From Parabacteroides timonensis (lineage in GTDB: Bacteria > Bacteroidota > Bacteroidia > Bacteroidales > Tannerellaceae): a stretch of DNA of 64,000 nt. The stretch covers positions 716,883 through 780,882 of the forward strand of contig NZ_LT669940.1 in NCBI RefSeq assembly GCF_900128505.1, given 5' to 3'. The notes beneath the pieces are model-generated. The model had not been told where the DNA came from. It saw only the letters and a list, made by a program, of their open reading frames with translations, and ran no database searches. A program made the translations under genes and the position numbers. Positions 39,401-47,600 of the stretch are shown here, piece by piece; position 1 is the first letter of the stretch; every line of letters begins with the position of its first letter.

Positions 39401-40107
39401 CCTACACAGCTACCGGCTTCGTGAATGGTGAAACGCTGAAAGACCTCGGTTTCGCTCCGCGTATCAGTTCGACTGTAACGCGTACATCGGATGCAGGTGT
39501 TTACCCGATCACTTTCTCTGATAATTATACATCTGATAACTACGAAGTTTCTTATGTAGACGGTAAATACAACCTGCTGGCTGCTTCACAGAAAATCAAT
39601 TGGAGCCCGGAAACTACAATAGATGTAGAAGGCGGTGATGTGATTTTTACGGCTACTGCTTCAAGTAAACTTCCGGTTACATTCAATTCGTCTAACGATG
39701 CGGTTGCTTATGTAAACCAGATCGGTGACGCATGGATACTGACTCCGGTTACTTCCGGTACGGTAACGGTTACAGCTATGCAGCATGGTAATAAAAACTA
39801 CAACGCTGCTGAACCTGTGGTGATAACATTCCTTGTAGAGGATGAATATCTGTCGGTAGGTAATGAAAACCTAGTCGTTGCAGACCAGATCGATGTATAT
39901 CCGAGACTGTTTACCAACACTGTCACAGTGGCTGCTCCGTCTGAAATCAAGCAGGTTGAACTGCTGTCGATGAACGGAACATTACAGACTGTTATTCGCA
40001 AACCGGGATCTGTTATTGATCTGTCGACATTTGGATCAGGTATCTATCTGCTCAATGTAACATTGGAAGACGGAACCTTCAAATCTGTGAAGATCATTAA
40101 GAAGTAA
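33436..40107 (+). CDS. Giant MBG-repeat surface protein with T9SS sorting domain
   Basis: 2223 residues from the ATG at 33436 (a TTG two codons earlier is rejected), with a signal peptide ending near QAVAADIYVP. The first ~1300 residues are repeated beta modules of roughly 150 residues, each with a GDYxYxV-like strand. From about residue 1500 come MBG/YGX-type repeats (SYNRPYGGGNPDLEIEY, ARSFNIQYGNEQPAY, ADNKETVYGKDLEELTY). The C-terminal ~75 residues are a T9SS type A sorting domain (DVYPRLFTNTV, VIDLSTFGSGIYLLNV, SVKIIKK). It is therefore predicted to be exported by Sec, moved across the outer membrane by T9SS and anchored outside, probably as an adhesin or scaffold. The next, related gene follows by 19 bp. 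Confidence 0.88.
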   Translation: MNKVYLIDVSRRLLIFVLLLGGYITQAVAADIYVPVKDVLSIYEGTSDANAEQLKAHIQNLLQEAVDLSDQTATISDVTIRGTGGDQTGDLVAGSYNYTFKVTSTSTVTLNFERAIGTGNINPATVFGTLDHEPVVVTNAIEIKARQAVGNLNFPANWGNYVYGTPISDLSAKIQVSNMSGVSLADASVFLVKDGVETLYTGNNSLEAGEYDVVVTFPPTEQFAYSPSLSNCTQQAIGSYISTAKLKVKEKPINNTVFPVFAEGVGGLGKMAANTNLNRAKNRINNNINPSDFISEIKVYSDANFSNEVTAGKLAPGAVYSYRVVLLPNYGKGNNVSASVGGATINFNTAQHSYDIVNAISVEKNTLAVKLPDFISSPIRIGDYNDNAAVATMLKQLIQDINPDMVDQNLVPKVDITDGTVSPSMTDNSLLGYKVTIQGDLTKTDLNFVTNGNVASANLTVNGNVCSFKNSLLFVTTLPTTHSLAYPGNYQINYEKDMAPNAVIRRIKSDLLVRNAGVLGNETFVVRLINNDLSNKNAIAETDNSFGYKITITKSATLQEIETPANQRINVVDKGTTIEITYSKSIAIVPRPAIDFTFGEYTVQYVKGMTRTQVADKVRDFIYLANPFIAEHITNVQITNNRITENMGTATYRVTLSSELDVIFSEVTVNGQPHSSSTFEGIVNITPRPIAKVKLYKYEFKKEGASNDMIEKAILADLLLKNPDMKGAYISSVTLVPAIGRDLYSYTVVFNPNDNIQKIEVSNEDGGLIIPIELFGYTTATYLRSVRLIDNGQSLAEYPLPINVQLPLWERPFGQTADEYAQDLLNDFRLTPGADRVTVPDLNNWGVKTYLINNETSTGDVPVRIAGESYPQVSDLYGYEVVAGANTQFSEYYTLNYTAPGSIHLTKNGNDVIAKLALRIVKAKCTLTLPEVNVTYRDINTKIALLDSIKKAVLEDPANEEFFELVAKTGVKPLKSFTVTINNIEEEGTTVAKTYTYSVAFVQKVTDNIEIREDGLKTLVVGKAAVVFTFPTDITYRYGKRKVAIEADILSQFLAANEGLLSTYTCFENPADLFKVMFTNANCSAEETETLPKNGDYGYRVDVLDANLLSNFLLDNQFGSNFHNVQNSVQIGQRKLTITLPTYLAATAEEETAAKAAFTFGKATKAEIEQMINDDIVALNGAKIKSDYTLAVELVTTNKQMDKQNPVIGDYNYKVDLTSDDYTFVYTIEGAEVEVGDYTIAVNAVKVVAPGIVVTFNEEKLEGVWTIVAGKPVYELTNLTLADKDFGFDFVTIKEDPENPGSAMTKARWNQLFNQDKLHWALYNGQGKLRFHGNTLNSVLVDSVKNNITNGNYKLRIVDASTLKAAIGNFEIQLDTDLANLKVAPATVEVKAAEEAYTKVYGTVVTKDSDLNTKLVFATVPKLNAAALQAEKNVIDLFETVDPLDTDVYEATAPVGDYQIRAVDAMVKGMFTPVVGVKFAASETEAKVTVTPAPLTATDLTVKVSVTREYGEEATDADVYAQVSGDLSEAFQAEISKLLNADKVNRTSWLDLSGVNKKTDVGTYELRFTSSAATQIAALLPNFNISAATLINAGLTVTPAPLTVRAKSYNRPYGGGNPDLEIEYIGLKNNEYENLADVFSVMPKIATDARSDSRGTYDIYFTVKGEARNYTVTHENGTLSIDKIRRTIIWPEDQRNLIIPVGETVELSAYLKSEADGKPSIYDIRYELSGNDRERVILSETARGVYAVTGNVRTEGDNYVTITVFADGDDTYEDATPVTGTIKVIAPEGDAAKVNVIISNVTSIYDSNPRAVSVKVTDVETGEAVKDFSIYYEGDQLGSVPTLYPSTQDAPTDAGVYTVTVKATLGSVTYSYTAKNKMVIAPKPVVVTARSFNIQYGNEQPAYANAYDYNKSDFLNGEDFLVGQAPVVRLIGYNGKAGSYKLTPYSAQDFGRNYVITYVSGLLNVSKAAVTIQADNKETVYGKDLEELTYTATGFVNGETLKDLGFAPRISSTVTRTSDAGVYPITFSDNYTSDNYEVSYVDGKYNLLAASQKINWSPETTIDVEGGDVIFTATASSKLPVTFNSSNDAVAYVNQIGDAWILTPVTSGTVTVTAMQHGNKNYNAAEPVVITFLVEDEYLSVGNENLVVADQIDVYPRLFTNTVTVAAPSEIKQVELLSMNGTLQTVIRKPGSVIDLSTFGSGIYLLNVTLEDGTFKSVKIIKK

Positions 40108-40126
40108 CCTGTAAAACTAATTTAGT

Positions 40127-43100
40127 ATGAAGAAATATATTAAATCAATATTCACATCGAGGAAGCAGCTTATGCTGCTTCCCCTGATGCTTGTTTCAGG
40201 CGGTATCATGCAGGCGCAAACGGCTGTACCCGATACTGTGTACGTAAGCTTCAATACAAATACTGCGCTGACGATGACTTATGGTGACAACCTGAGTACG
40301 GCTGCCGCGGGTATCAGTGGAGCCAGTTTCAACTATTTCTATGTGAATGGGGATGGAAGTGTACATGGAAGTGTTGGCTCCGGAGTATCATTCAAGTCTC
40401 AGACGCAGGCGATCGATATCCTGAAGTTTTCGGCTACTCCGACAGTGAGCGGTGGCGAGACATTAGGTTTCGTAGCCAATAACCTGACTGAATATTTTCA
40501 GTATAATAACAATCCGAATGTAGTATTCTTTGTCAGTAACCGGGCCGGTGCTTTTACCAGCCAGCCTTTAACGGTGAGCCCAGCTACATTGAATATCGCA
40601 GCCCGCGACACCAGCCGTTTCTACGGTGATGAGAACCCGGCTACGCCCTGGTCTGCCAAAGACTTTGTGTTCAGCGGTTTTGTGAATGGCGAAACGGAAG
40701 CGATCTTTACCAATTCGCAGGTGAATGTGTTGCCTACGGTATCTTATTCAGGAGCAGATAAAAACTCGGTTCCCGGTTTCTATATAATCGGATTGAGCGG
40801 GGGACAAGCTGCCAACTATACACTGAATCTGCAGGTTTGGTCGGAAGCCTGGCCGGATGGCAGAGGTCTGCTGACTGTAAAGAAAGCTCCTCTAACCTTG
40901 GCTGTTCCCGATAGTACCCGTCTGTATGACGAAGCTAATATCCTGACTATTCCGGGTAGTGAGCTTCTAATTACCGATGGTACATTGAAGAACGATCAGA
41001 CATTGGCGGGATTACTGACAGGCAACCTGGCTGTTACCCATACTGCTATATCGGCTGCGGTAAACAAACCGAAAAGCGATGTCGGCACATACAGCTACGA
41101 ACTGACGGAAGCGGCGGTAGGAGATGTTGAATGGAGATTATCTAATTACGACATCCAGGCAATCGCTGCCGGTAAATACGAAGTGAAGAAAGATACGATC
41201 ACAATCACCGTATTCGACGCCTATTCGGAAGTTTCCGTAGATGGAAAGCCAGTGAAAGTAATGCAGAAAATCTATGGTGAACCTAATCCTGACGGCTTCT
41301 TCTGGTTGAAGAAGAGAGCAGAGAAACCGGCTGCAGTAGCTCCTTCCTATGCTTTCTCGAAAGCAGTAGAGGCGCTGAATTACATCTCCGCAACAGCCGA
41401 AGGCGACAGAGGTTTCAAAGTGGCTCCGCTTGCCGGATACTTCGATTATGAAGGACGCAAGGCTACCGAAAAGACCGAAGTAAACCTGAAGCGTGAGAAG
41501 CCGAACCAGAAAGAAGACAGCCTGTATGTCGCCAAGGTAGACAATGCAGACAAAGTATCTTCTCTGAACTACGCTTTCAAAACAGTAGACGGAACCTTCC
41601 TGATAAATCAGCGTCCTCTGGCCATCTGGAAAGTGATCGTAGACCGCATATATGGTGAAGCCGATAAGGATACGACCTGGACTTTCGAACCGAACGATGC
41701 CGAAAAGAAACGCGGCCTCGCCAGCTTCGATGTTAAATATCAGACAACAACTACTCCTGACGACATTATCGACTTCATGCCGAAAGTAGTCGTTAAGCCG
41801 GTTGCTGCCGATAATACCCTGCACGCAGGTTCTTACAACGACACCCTGCATATCAAGGTTATTACCGAAGATAAAACAATCCAACCGCCGTACGTGGCAA
41901 AGGATCGTAACTATAAGCTGATTATGAACACACTGGTTCCGGGCACTATGACGAACGACAGTGTACGTCTTGAAGTTGCCAAAGCTCCATTGATTATCCG
42001 TCTGGATACCATCAAGAGAGCATTCGGCTCGGCTGATCCCGAATTCAACAAAGCGGAAATCCAGAAAGAGTTTATCTCTTACGAAGGCTTCAAATTGGAT
42101 GAATCGGCCAACAGCCTCGACTCTACGGCTACCGTTGCTGTCGGCAACCGTATCAAGAACCTGGTTATCAACAACCGTCCGGAAGGTATTCTGCCGGTAG
42201 GAACATACGAACTGACAGGTATTACCGAACTCAACAAGGTAAATCCGAACTACGAAATCACCATCGTAGGCAAAGCCCGTTATCAGGTATATCCGGATAA
42301 TAGCTATGTGATGGTTTGGACTCCGATACAGAACGAACTGATCGTGGGCGACCTTGTACGTCTGAATGCAGTCGTTAAACAGGGATCGACCGTAATAGCC
42401 GAAGGCTCCCAGATCGTTTACGAATCATCCAACCCGGCTTTGATCCAGGTGGAAAAGGTAGAAAGCATCTGGTATCTGCGTGCGAAAGCATTGACAGGCG
42501 ACGAAGGCGTAACGATCACTGCCCGCTACAATGCAGAGTCCGGACAGGAAGAAGCCTTGAAGTCGGAAGTATTCAAAGTCTTGCGTTTGAAGAATGAAGC
42601 AGACTTCAACGTGATCCTGGGTAACATGGTATTCGATTATGACGGAACCGGTAAAGAAGCCGATGTGAAGCTGACCGACCTCAAGGGTATCCAGACATAT
42701 ACTCCGATCATTACTTACAACGGTGATCCTGAACTGCCGGTTGCAGCTGGTATCTACAACATCTCCATCTTCGTGAAACATAACGGTTCCGACCTGCTTG
42801 TCCGCAAAGAAAAGATGCAGATCAAACCGCGCGAAGTAATCGTGAAACCGAAAGATGCCCTGGTTGCATTCGGTGAAGCAATCCCTGAATCATTCGAATA
42901 TACCTATTCCGGATTTATCGGCAGCGACGACTTCAAAGCCGCTTCTGCTCCTACGGTAAAAGTGGCAGGAACAATAACCGGTGCAGGAAATTACACCCTG
43001 TATGTCGAAGGTGGCGATCCGGGCGACAACTACACCCTGGTAGGCGGAACCGGAACCCTGACTGTTTCGAAAGCTACACTGACAATCAGTGCCGGTACGG

Positions 43101-43831
43101 TAGATATCGTTTACGGTGATGAAATACCTGAACTGAAACCGGTATACACCGGCTTCGTAGGCAACGACAACCCGGATGCCCTCAACTTCATCTACACAGT
43201 GAAGACCAAGGTTAACCCTGTCAACGCAGGCTCTTACGACCTTATCATCGACTGTCTGAGCTCTGAAGAAGACAACTATGCCGTGACGTTGGTTCCTGGT
43301 AAGTTGAATATCGCAAAAGCAGCCGCCGGCCTTGAATGGTCTGTCGAGTCTACATCGATCACCGTTGGCGACTCTGTTCTGTTGTATGCTTCCTGCGAAT
43401 CTCCGGCAACAATCGCTTACACAGTTGAAAACATCGCTGTCGCAGGTACGAGAAACCATATCGAAGGTGTGCATGTGATCGGTAAGAATGAAGGTATAAC
43501 CAAGTTGTACATCACAATTCCCGAATCGACCAACCACCTGGCAAGTCGTGACTCTGTCACCTTCAATGTGAAGCTGGGTACGGTAGGCAACGAATCGATC
43601 ACCCTGCAAGGCGTAGGTTTGTATCCTACTTTGGTAGAAAATAATGCAACAGTAGTTTCCGAATCTCCTGTAGATGCCATCATCGTGATCGATGCAGCCG
43701 GTAGAGTACAGAAGGTTATCAACAAACCGGAACAGGTAATCGACCTGAGCCAGTTGCGTAGCGGTTACTATTTGGTTCGTATCGTTCTGGATAACGGCGA
43801 AGCGAAGACTGTCCGTATTATTAAGAAGTAA
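40127..43831 (+). CDS. MBG-repeat surface protein with T9SS sorting domain
   Basis: 1234 residues, with a signal peptide ending at MQAQTAVPD. It carries six or so MBG/YGX repeats (RFYGDENPATPW, KIYGEPNPDGFFW, DRIYGEADKDTTW, RAFGSADPEF, VAFGEAIPESFEY, DIVYGDEIPELKPVY), an Ig-like segment, and a T9SS type A C-terminal domain (VGLYPTLVENN, VIDLSQLRSGYYLVRI, TVRIIKK). The start is 19 bp after the stop of the preceding MBG gene, so the two form one unit and probably one surface complex. No enzymatic domain is seen. Repeats like these are common in bacterial adhesins. Confidence 0.88.
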   Translation: MKKYIKSIFTSRKQLMLLPLMLVSGGIMQAQTAVPDTVYVSFNTNTALTMTYGDNLSTAAAGISGASFNYFYVNGDGSVHGSVGSGVSFKSQTQAIDILKFSATPTVSGGETLGFVANNLTEYFQYNNNPNVVFFVSNRAGAFTSQPLTVSPATLNIAARDTSRFYGDENPATPWSAKDFVFSGFVNGETEAIFTNSQVNVLPTVSYSGADKNSVPGFYIIGLSGGQAANYTLNLQVWSEAWPDGRGLLTVKKAPLTLAVPDSTRLYDEANILTIPGSELLITDGTLKNDQTLAGLLTGNLAVTHTAISAAVNKPKSDVGTYSYELTEAAVGDVEWRLSNYDIQAIAAGKYEVKKDTITITVFDAYSEVSVDGKPVKVMQKIYGEPNPDGFFWLKKRAEKPAAVAPSYAFSKAVEALNYISATAEGDRGFKVAPLAGYFDYEGRKATEKTEVNLKREKPNQKEDSLYVAKVDNADKVSSLNYAFKTVDGTFLINQRPLAIWKVIVDRIYGEADKDTTWTFEPNDAEKKRGLASFDVKYQTTTTPDDIIDFMPKVVVKPVAADNTLHAGSYNDTLHIKVITEDKTIQPPYVAKDRNYKLIMNTLVPGTMTNDSVRLEVAKAPLIIRLDTIKRAFGSADPEFNKAEIQKEFISYEGFKLDESANSLDSTATVAVGNRIKNLVINNRPEGILPVGTYELTGITELNKVNPNYEITIVGKARYQVYPDNSYVMVWTPIQNELIVGDLVRLNAVVKQGSTVIAEGSQIVYESSNPALIQVEKVESIWYLRAKALTGDEGVTITARYNAESGQEEALKSEVFKVLRLKNEADFNVILGNMVFDYDGTGKEADVKLTDLKGIQTYTPIITYNGDPELPVAAGIYNISIFVKHNGSDLLVRKEKMQIKPREVIVKPKDALVAFGEAIPESFEYTYSGFIGSDDFKAASAPTVKVAGTITGAGNYTLYVEGGDPGDNYTLVGGTGTLTVSKATLTISAGTVDIVYGDEIPELKPVYTGFVGNDNPDALNFIYTVKTKVNPVNAGSYDLIIDCLSSEEDNYAVTLVPGKLNIAKAAAGLEWSVESTSITVGDSVLLYASCESPATIAYTVENIAVAGTRNHIEGVHVIGKNEGITKLYITIPESTNHLASRDSVTFNVKLGTVGNESITLQGVGLYPTLVENNATVVSESPVDAIIVIDAAGRVQKVINKPEQVIDLSQLRSGYYLVRIVLDNGEAKTVRIIKK

Positions 43832-43875
43832 TTCTGCTTTGTTCCCTTTCCCCCTTAAGGGAATGAACTGTATGG

Positions 43876-43914
43876 AGAAGCTGTTCCAGGCATTGTCTTG
43901 GAGCGGCTTCTTTT
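43876..43914 (+). terminator. Terminator after MBG gene pair
   Basis: AGAAGCTG and CGGCTTCT frame a loop with partially paired TTCCAGG/CTTGGAG, followed by TTTTGTTTTT. Confidence 0.65.
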
Positions 43915-44079
43915 GTTTTTAAATCAGTGTATACAAGTCCTGTACAACATCTTCCAATCTTCGTTCGTTTAATCTTGTAACAACTAAGCCGTGTCATCAC
44001 TATATCTAAGGTGTTTCTATACTACAATTAAGCCCCAAGCATACTATATTGAAAAAAGTAAGGTATGGACTACAAATGT

Positions 44080-44139
44080 GTAAGGCCTGCTTTGCAAAAG
44101 AGTAAGGCCTGCCTTACGTATTTGCAAAGCAAGCCTTAC
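44080..44139. repeat. Nested three-part palindrome
   Basis: Outer arms at 44080-44098 (GTAAGGCCTGCTTTGCAAA) and 44121-44139 pair with one mismatch. Between them 44102-44117 is itself a palindrome (GTAAGGCCTGCCTTAC). T-rich sequence follows. It resembles a REP-type repeat or a complex terminator. Confidence 0.75.
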
Positions 44140-44387
44140 TTTTTAAAAACTCCTAAGAAAAGCCATTAATTATCACCTTCTCAAACCTTAAAGATAGTGA
44201 TGAAAATGCTTAGTTGTAACCATCTTCTGAAAATAATATAGGAAGTCGCTGAAAAACATCAGGTATTGTACTGTGTAATATATTTAATGTACGTGCGTAC
44301 GTTATTATATATACCTTGTTGTTTTCCTATAATTCAGAATGTAATTATTGGGTATTTATTCCTTGAAAAGCAATGATTATACCAGAA

Positions 44388-44608
44388 ATATGTAGTGACT
44401 AGAAAAAACGGTCGTTTATTTCCGTCAACAAAAGTAAGCATAAGTTTTAAACCTACAATTCTTTTGATAATTTTTTTTCCTTCTCTATATGCTTTCTTAT
44501 CAATTGGATAGAAAGATAAGTATGAAATTACCCCTTTTCATGACAAACTCAAATACCCCACCTAGTGATGGCGAGAATAAACGACCGTTTTTTCTAGTCA
44601 TTACATAT
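44388..44608. promoter_or_regulatory. Candidate invertible promoter module B, upstream of second DUF6383 gene
   Basis: Inverted arms 44388-44418 and 44578-44608 match at 30 of 31 positions (core TGACTAGAAAAAACGGTCG). The 159-bp spacer contains, on the minus strand, TTG - 19 bp - TACTTTTG (-7 at 44429-44436), a full Bacteroidetes promoter directed leftward through the left arm, away from the gene at 44680. Inversion would place it facing the gene with a leader of about 108 nt. This is the arrangement of phase-variable promoters in Bacteroidales. No invertase is encoded in the window. Confidence 0.7.
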
Positions 44609-44679
44609 AATTCGCCCATAAAAGAAGGGCTGTAAAGGAGTTTTTAGTAACACTATTATTAATATTAAATTTATTGATT

Positions 44680-47600
44680 ATGAACAAAAAGTTTTCTACG
44701 TTAATGGCAGCGAGTCTGGTTTTGGCTGGTTCGTTGTGGAGTGGAGATGCTTTGGCAAAAGAGTATACCAAAGCAGATTTTAAGACTCTTCTTGGTTCCT
44801 CTCAAGATGTGACTTTATCAGGCGATGATAAAGAAATCATTTTGACAGAGGATGTTGATTTGTCAAAATTGGGAGTTGATGCAGCTAAGAAGTATATTGT
44901 ACTCAAAACAGATGGTACAACTTTTACTGCTAAGAAAGGTGTTACCTTTACTGGACATATTACAGTAGAAGCAGACGAGGTAACAATTAAAGGAATGACT
45001 ATTGTTAATAACTCAGAGGGTTTTACTTCATCTGAAAAAACTGCTATTTATGTAAATGCAGGGACTGATGATCTGACAAAAATAACAATTAAGGATAATG
45101 TAATTAAGGAAGGTTTGGTTCCTGAAAATTACATGACTTATGGTATTTTCGTTAAAGCAACAAAAGCTCAGGCTGCAACATTTGACATCACAGGCAATAC
45201 AATTACTGCGAAAACATTTGCTAAAGAGTCTGCTGGTTCTTCTTACTGTTCTGCTGCATTTGGAGTTATTGGTTTAGAGGCCGCCTCTCAGAATGTAACA
45301 GCTAAGATTGCTAAAAACAATACTTTTAAAGATTGTGCAATTGACTTTTTGGATCAAAGAACTGCCTCTGGTAATAGCAGTTATTACTATGCTGCACAGG
45401 TTACTTATAATGAAGAATTACCTCAAGCTGTAGTTGATGTTCTTGAAAGCTCTAAAGCTGATAGTAAATCATTGGTTATTAAAGGTGCAAGCGCATTGGA
45501 TGTTGCCTCTGCTATCAATGCTTCAGTTGGTAAAACTAATTCAAAAGTTCCTACAAACTTCGCTGTTGTTGCTGATGGTGTGAATGTTGTGGCAGGTACA
45601 TCAACAGCATTGAATAACTCACTGAAAACTGTTGTTTTGGATGTAACAAATGGTGGAAGCGCAAATGCTACTGCTGCAATCAACTATACAAAGAGTGATG
45701 CTGGCTTGACAAAAGAATATACAGTAGCTGATCTTAACAAAATCTTAGGTGATGGTTTCATCTTAACATTAACTGATGCTAAAGATAAAGCTATCGACAA
45801 TGGTGATGTTGTAAGTGAAAAGCTGTTAACAGCTTCTGCCTCAGCTACTACTGCGAAAGAATTCTATTTGATGTCAGGTAAGAAATATTTGACTGTTGTT
45901 GCTGAACAATGGGGTAATATTACTGATGCTCCCTACAAAGTGAAATTTGTAGATAAGAAGGATGATGCTACTCAATTTAAGATTTCTAATGTAAACAATA
46001 AGCTTGCTATTACTTCAACTGTAGCTACTAAGAATGTTTACCTGACTGTCGTTTCAACAGACTTAGGTACGGTTTTGACTGCTGTTCAGTCTGATGTTGT
46101 TAAAACAGACTTGACTGCTGTTCTTAGCAAAACAAACATGGTTAACGGTAAAGTTGATGAAAAGAACAACCCGTTGTTAAACAAATATGTAACATTTACT
46201 TTTGCAACAGCAGACAAGAACATTGCTGCTAAAGACGGTAAAGTATTAGGTCTTGACAACAAGGCTGGAAACAAGATGGATTTAGTTGAAGCCGACAGAT
46301 ATCTGCAATCTAAACCGGAAGGTCAGTGGGCTGTAACTCTGGAAAATGATTCAGAATACAACTTCAAGTTCACAAACCGTGAAAAGAATGTTTCTTTCTC
46401 TGCTTCTGCTCTGTATCTGATCGATGCTAAGACAAACAAATATGCAGTTGTTTATAATGGCGGAACTAGTACTTTCTCTGGTGGTGTAAGAGATACTTTC
46501 GTTATCAATGGTGTTGATTTGAAACTGGTTTCTAAAGATTACTATGTAAACTACAAGAACGACGAAATCAAAGATACACAGTATAAGATGGCTATCGCTT
46601 CTACAGAAACAACAGACTTCTATGTAACTGAAAACCACGAAGGCAAACACCTCTTGGGTCTTACTAAAGAAACTGCTAATTCTGTAAACTGGAAAGTCGT
46701 TGCTACAAAAGATACAGTTCTTTTGATCAACAACTATGGTAAATATGACGAAGATGGCGACTATGTAGCTCAGCCTGATACAATGAAGATCCCGACTTAT
46801 GCATTCCAGAATGTTGCTAACGATGAGTATATGACTTATGCTCCGGAAAAATTAGCTTTGGACGAAGATGCTATGTATTGCGATCCTAACTCTGTGAAGT
46901 TGACAAATGAAAATGATCTGTCTGCTTATGCATTCGTACTGAAGAAAAGAGCTGACGGCTTGTTCAATATCATCGGTATCAAGAAAGTGGGTACAGGTGA
47001 CGATGCTCATTATGAATTGGATTTGACAAAGAAACTGTTCGGCGCAACTACTGAAAAGAATGGTCAGGTTCAGGTTGAAGAATCATGGGAACAGATCAAC
47101 TCTAACGACTTGTTCAAATTGACACCTGTTGACGCTCCTGAATACCACTTCGTAGAAAATGGTTTCGGAGAAAAGGTTAGCATCTTCCGTGAAGAAAACG
47201 ATGCTCAGGTATTGTATGAAAAACGTGATGTTAAGTCTGTTGTAGACAACGATACATTGAGCTTCCTGAACATTGATAACGTTTATCAGTTCGACAAGAT
47301 CAATCCTTCTATGTTTGTTGATACAGCTTATATCAACAGAGGTGAAAACACTCGTTGGCAGTATCTGTTAGCTGTAAATGCTAAAGTTCACAATCCTGAC
47401 ACTTGTACAGTTCCGGGTCACCCGAGAACAGACCGTATGGTAGAAGGACGTTATTTGATCAACCTGATCGATACAGCTAACGTTTATGGTGCAACTCACC
47501 TGCATAACAATCCGTACATCAACAGAACAGAAGCTGGTGAATATTTGGCTAAACTTTCGTTCGTAGATGCAATGCATATTAACGATACTCTGATCATCAA

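Larger units (their letters stand above)
43915..44679. other. Non-coding region before second DUF6383 gene
   Basis: No gene seen. It contains a nested palindrome (44080-44139), a GTACGTGCGTACGTTATTAT motif at 44289-44308 with a shorter homolog near 27487-27506, and invertible module B (44388-44608). Confidence 0.6.
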
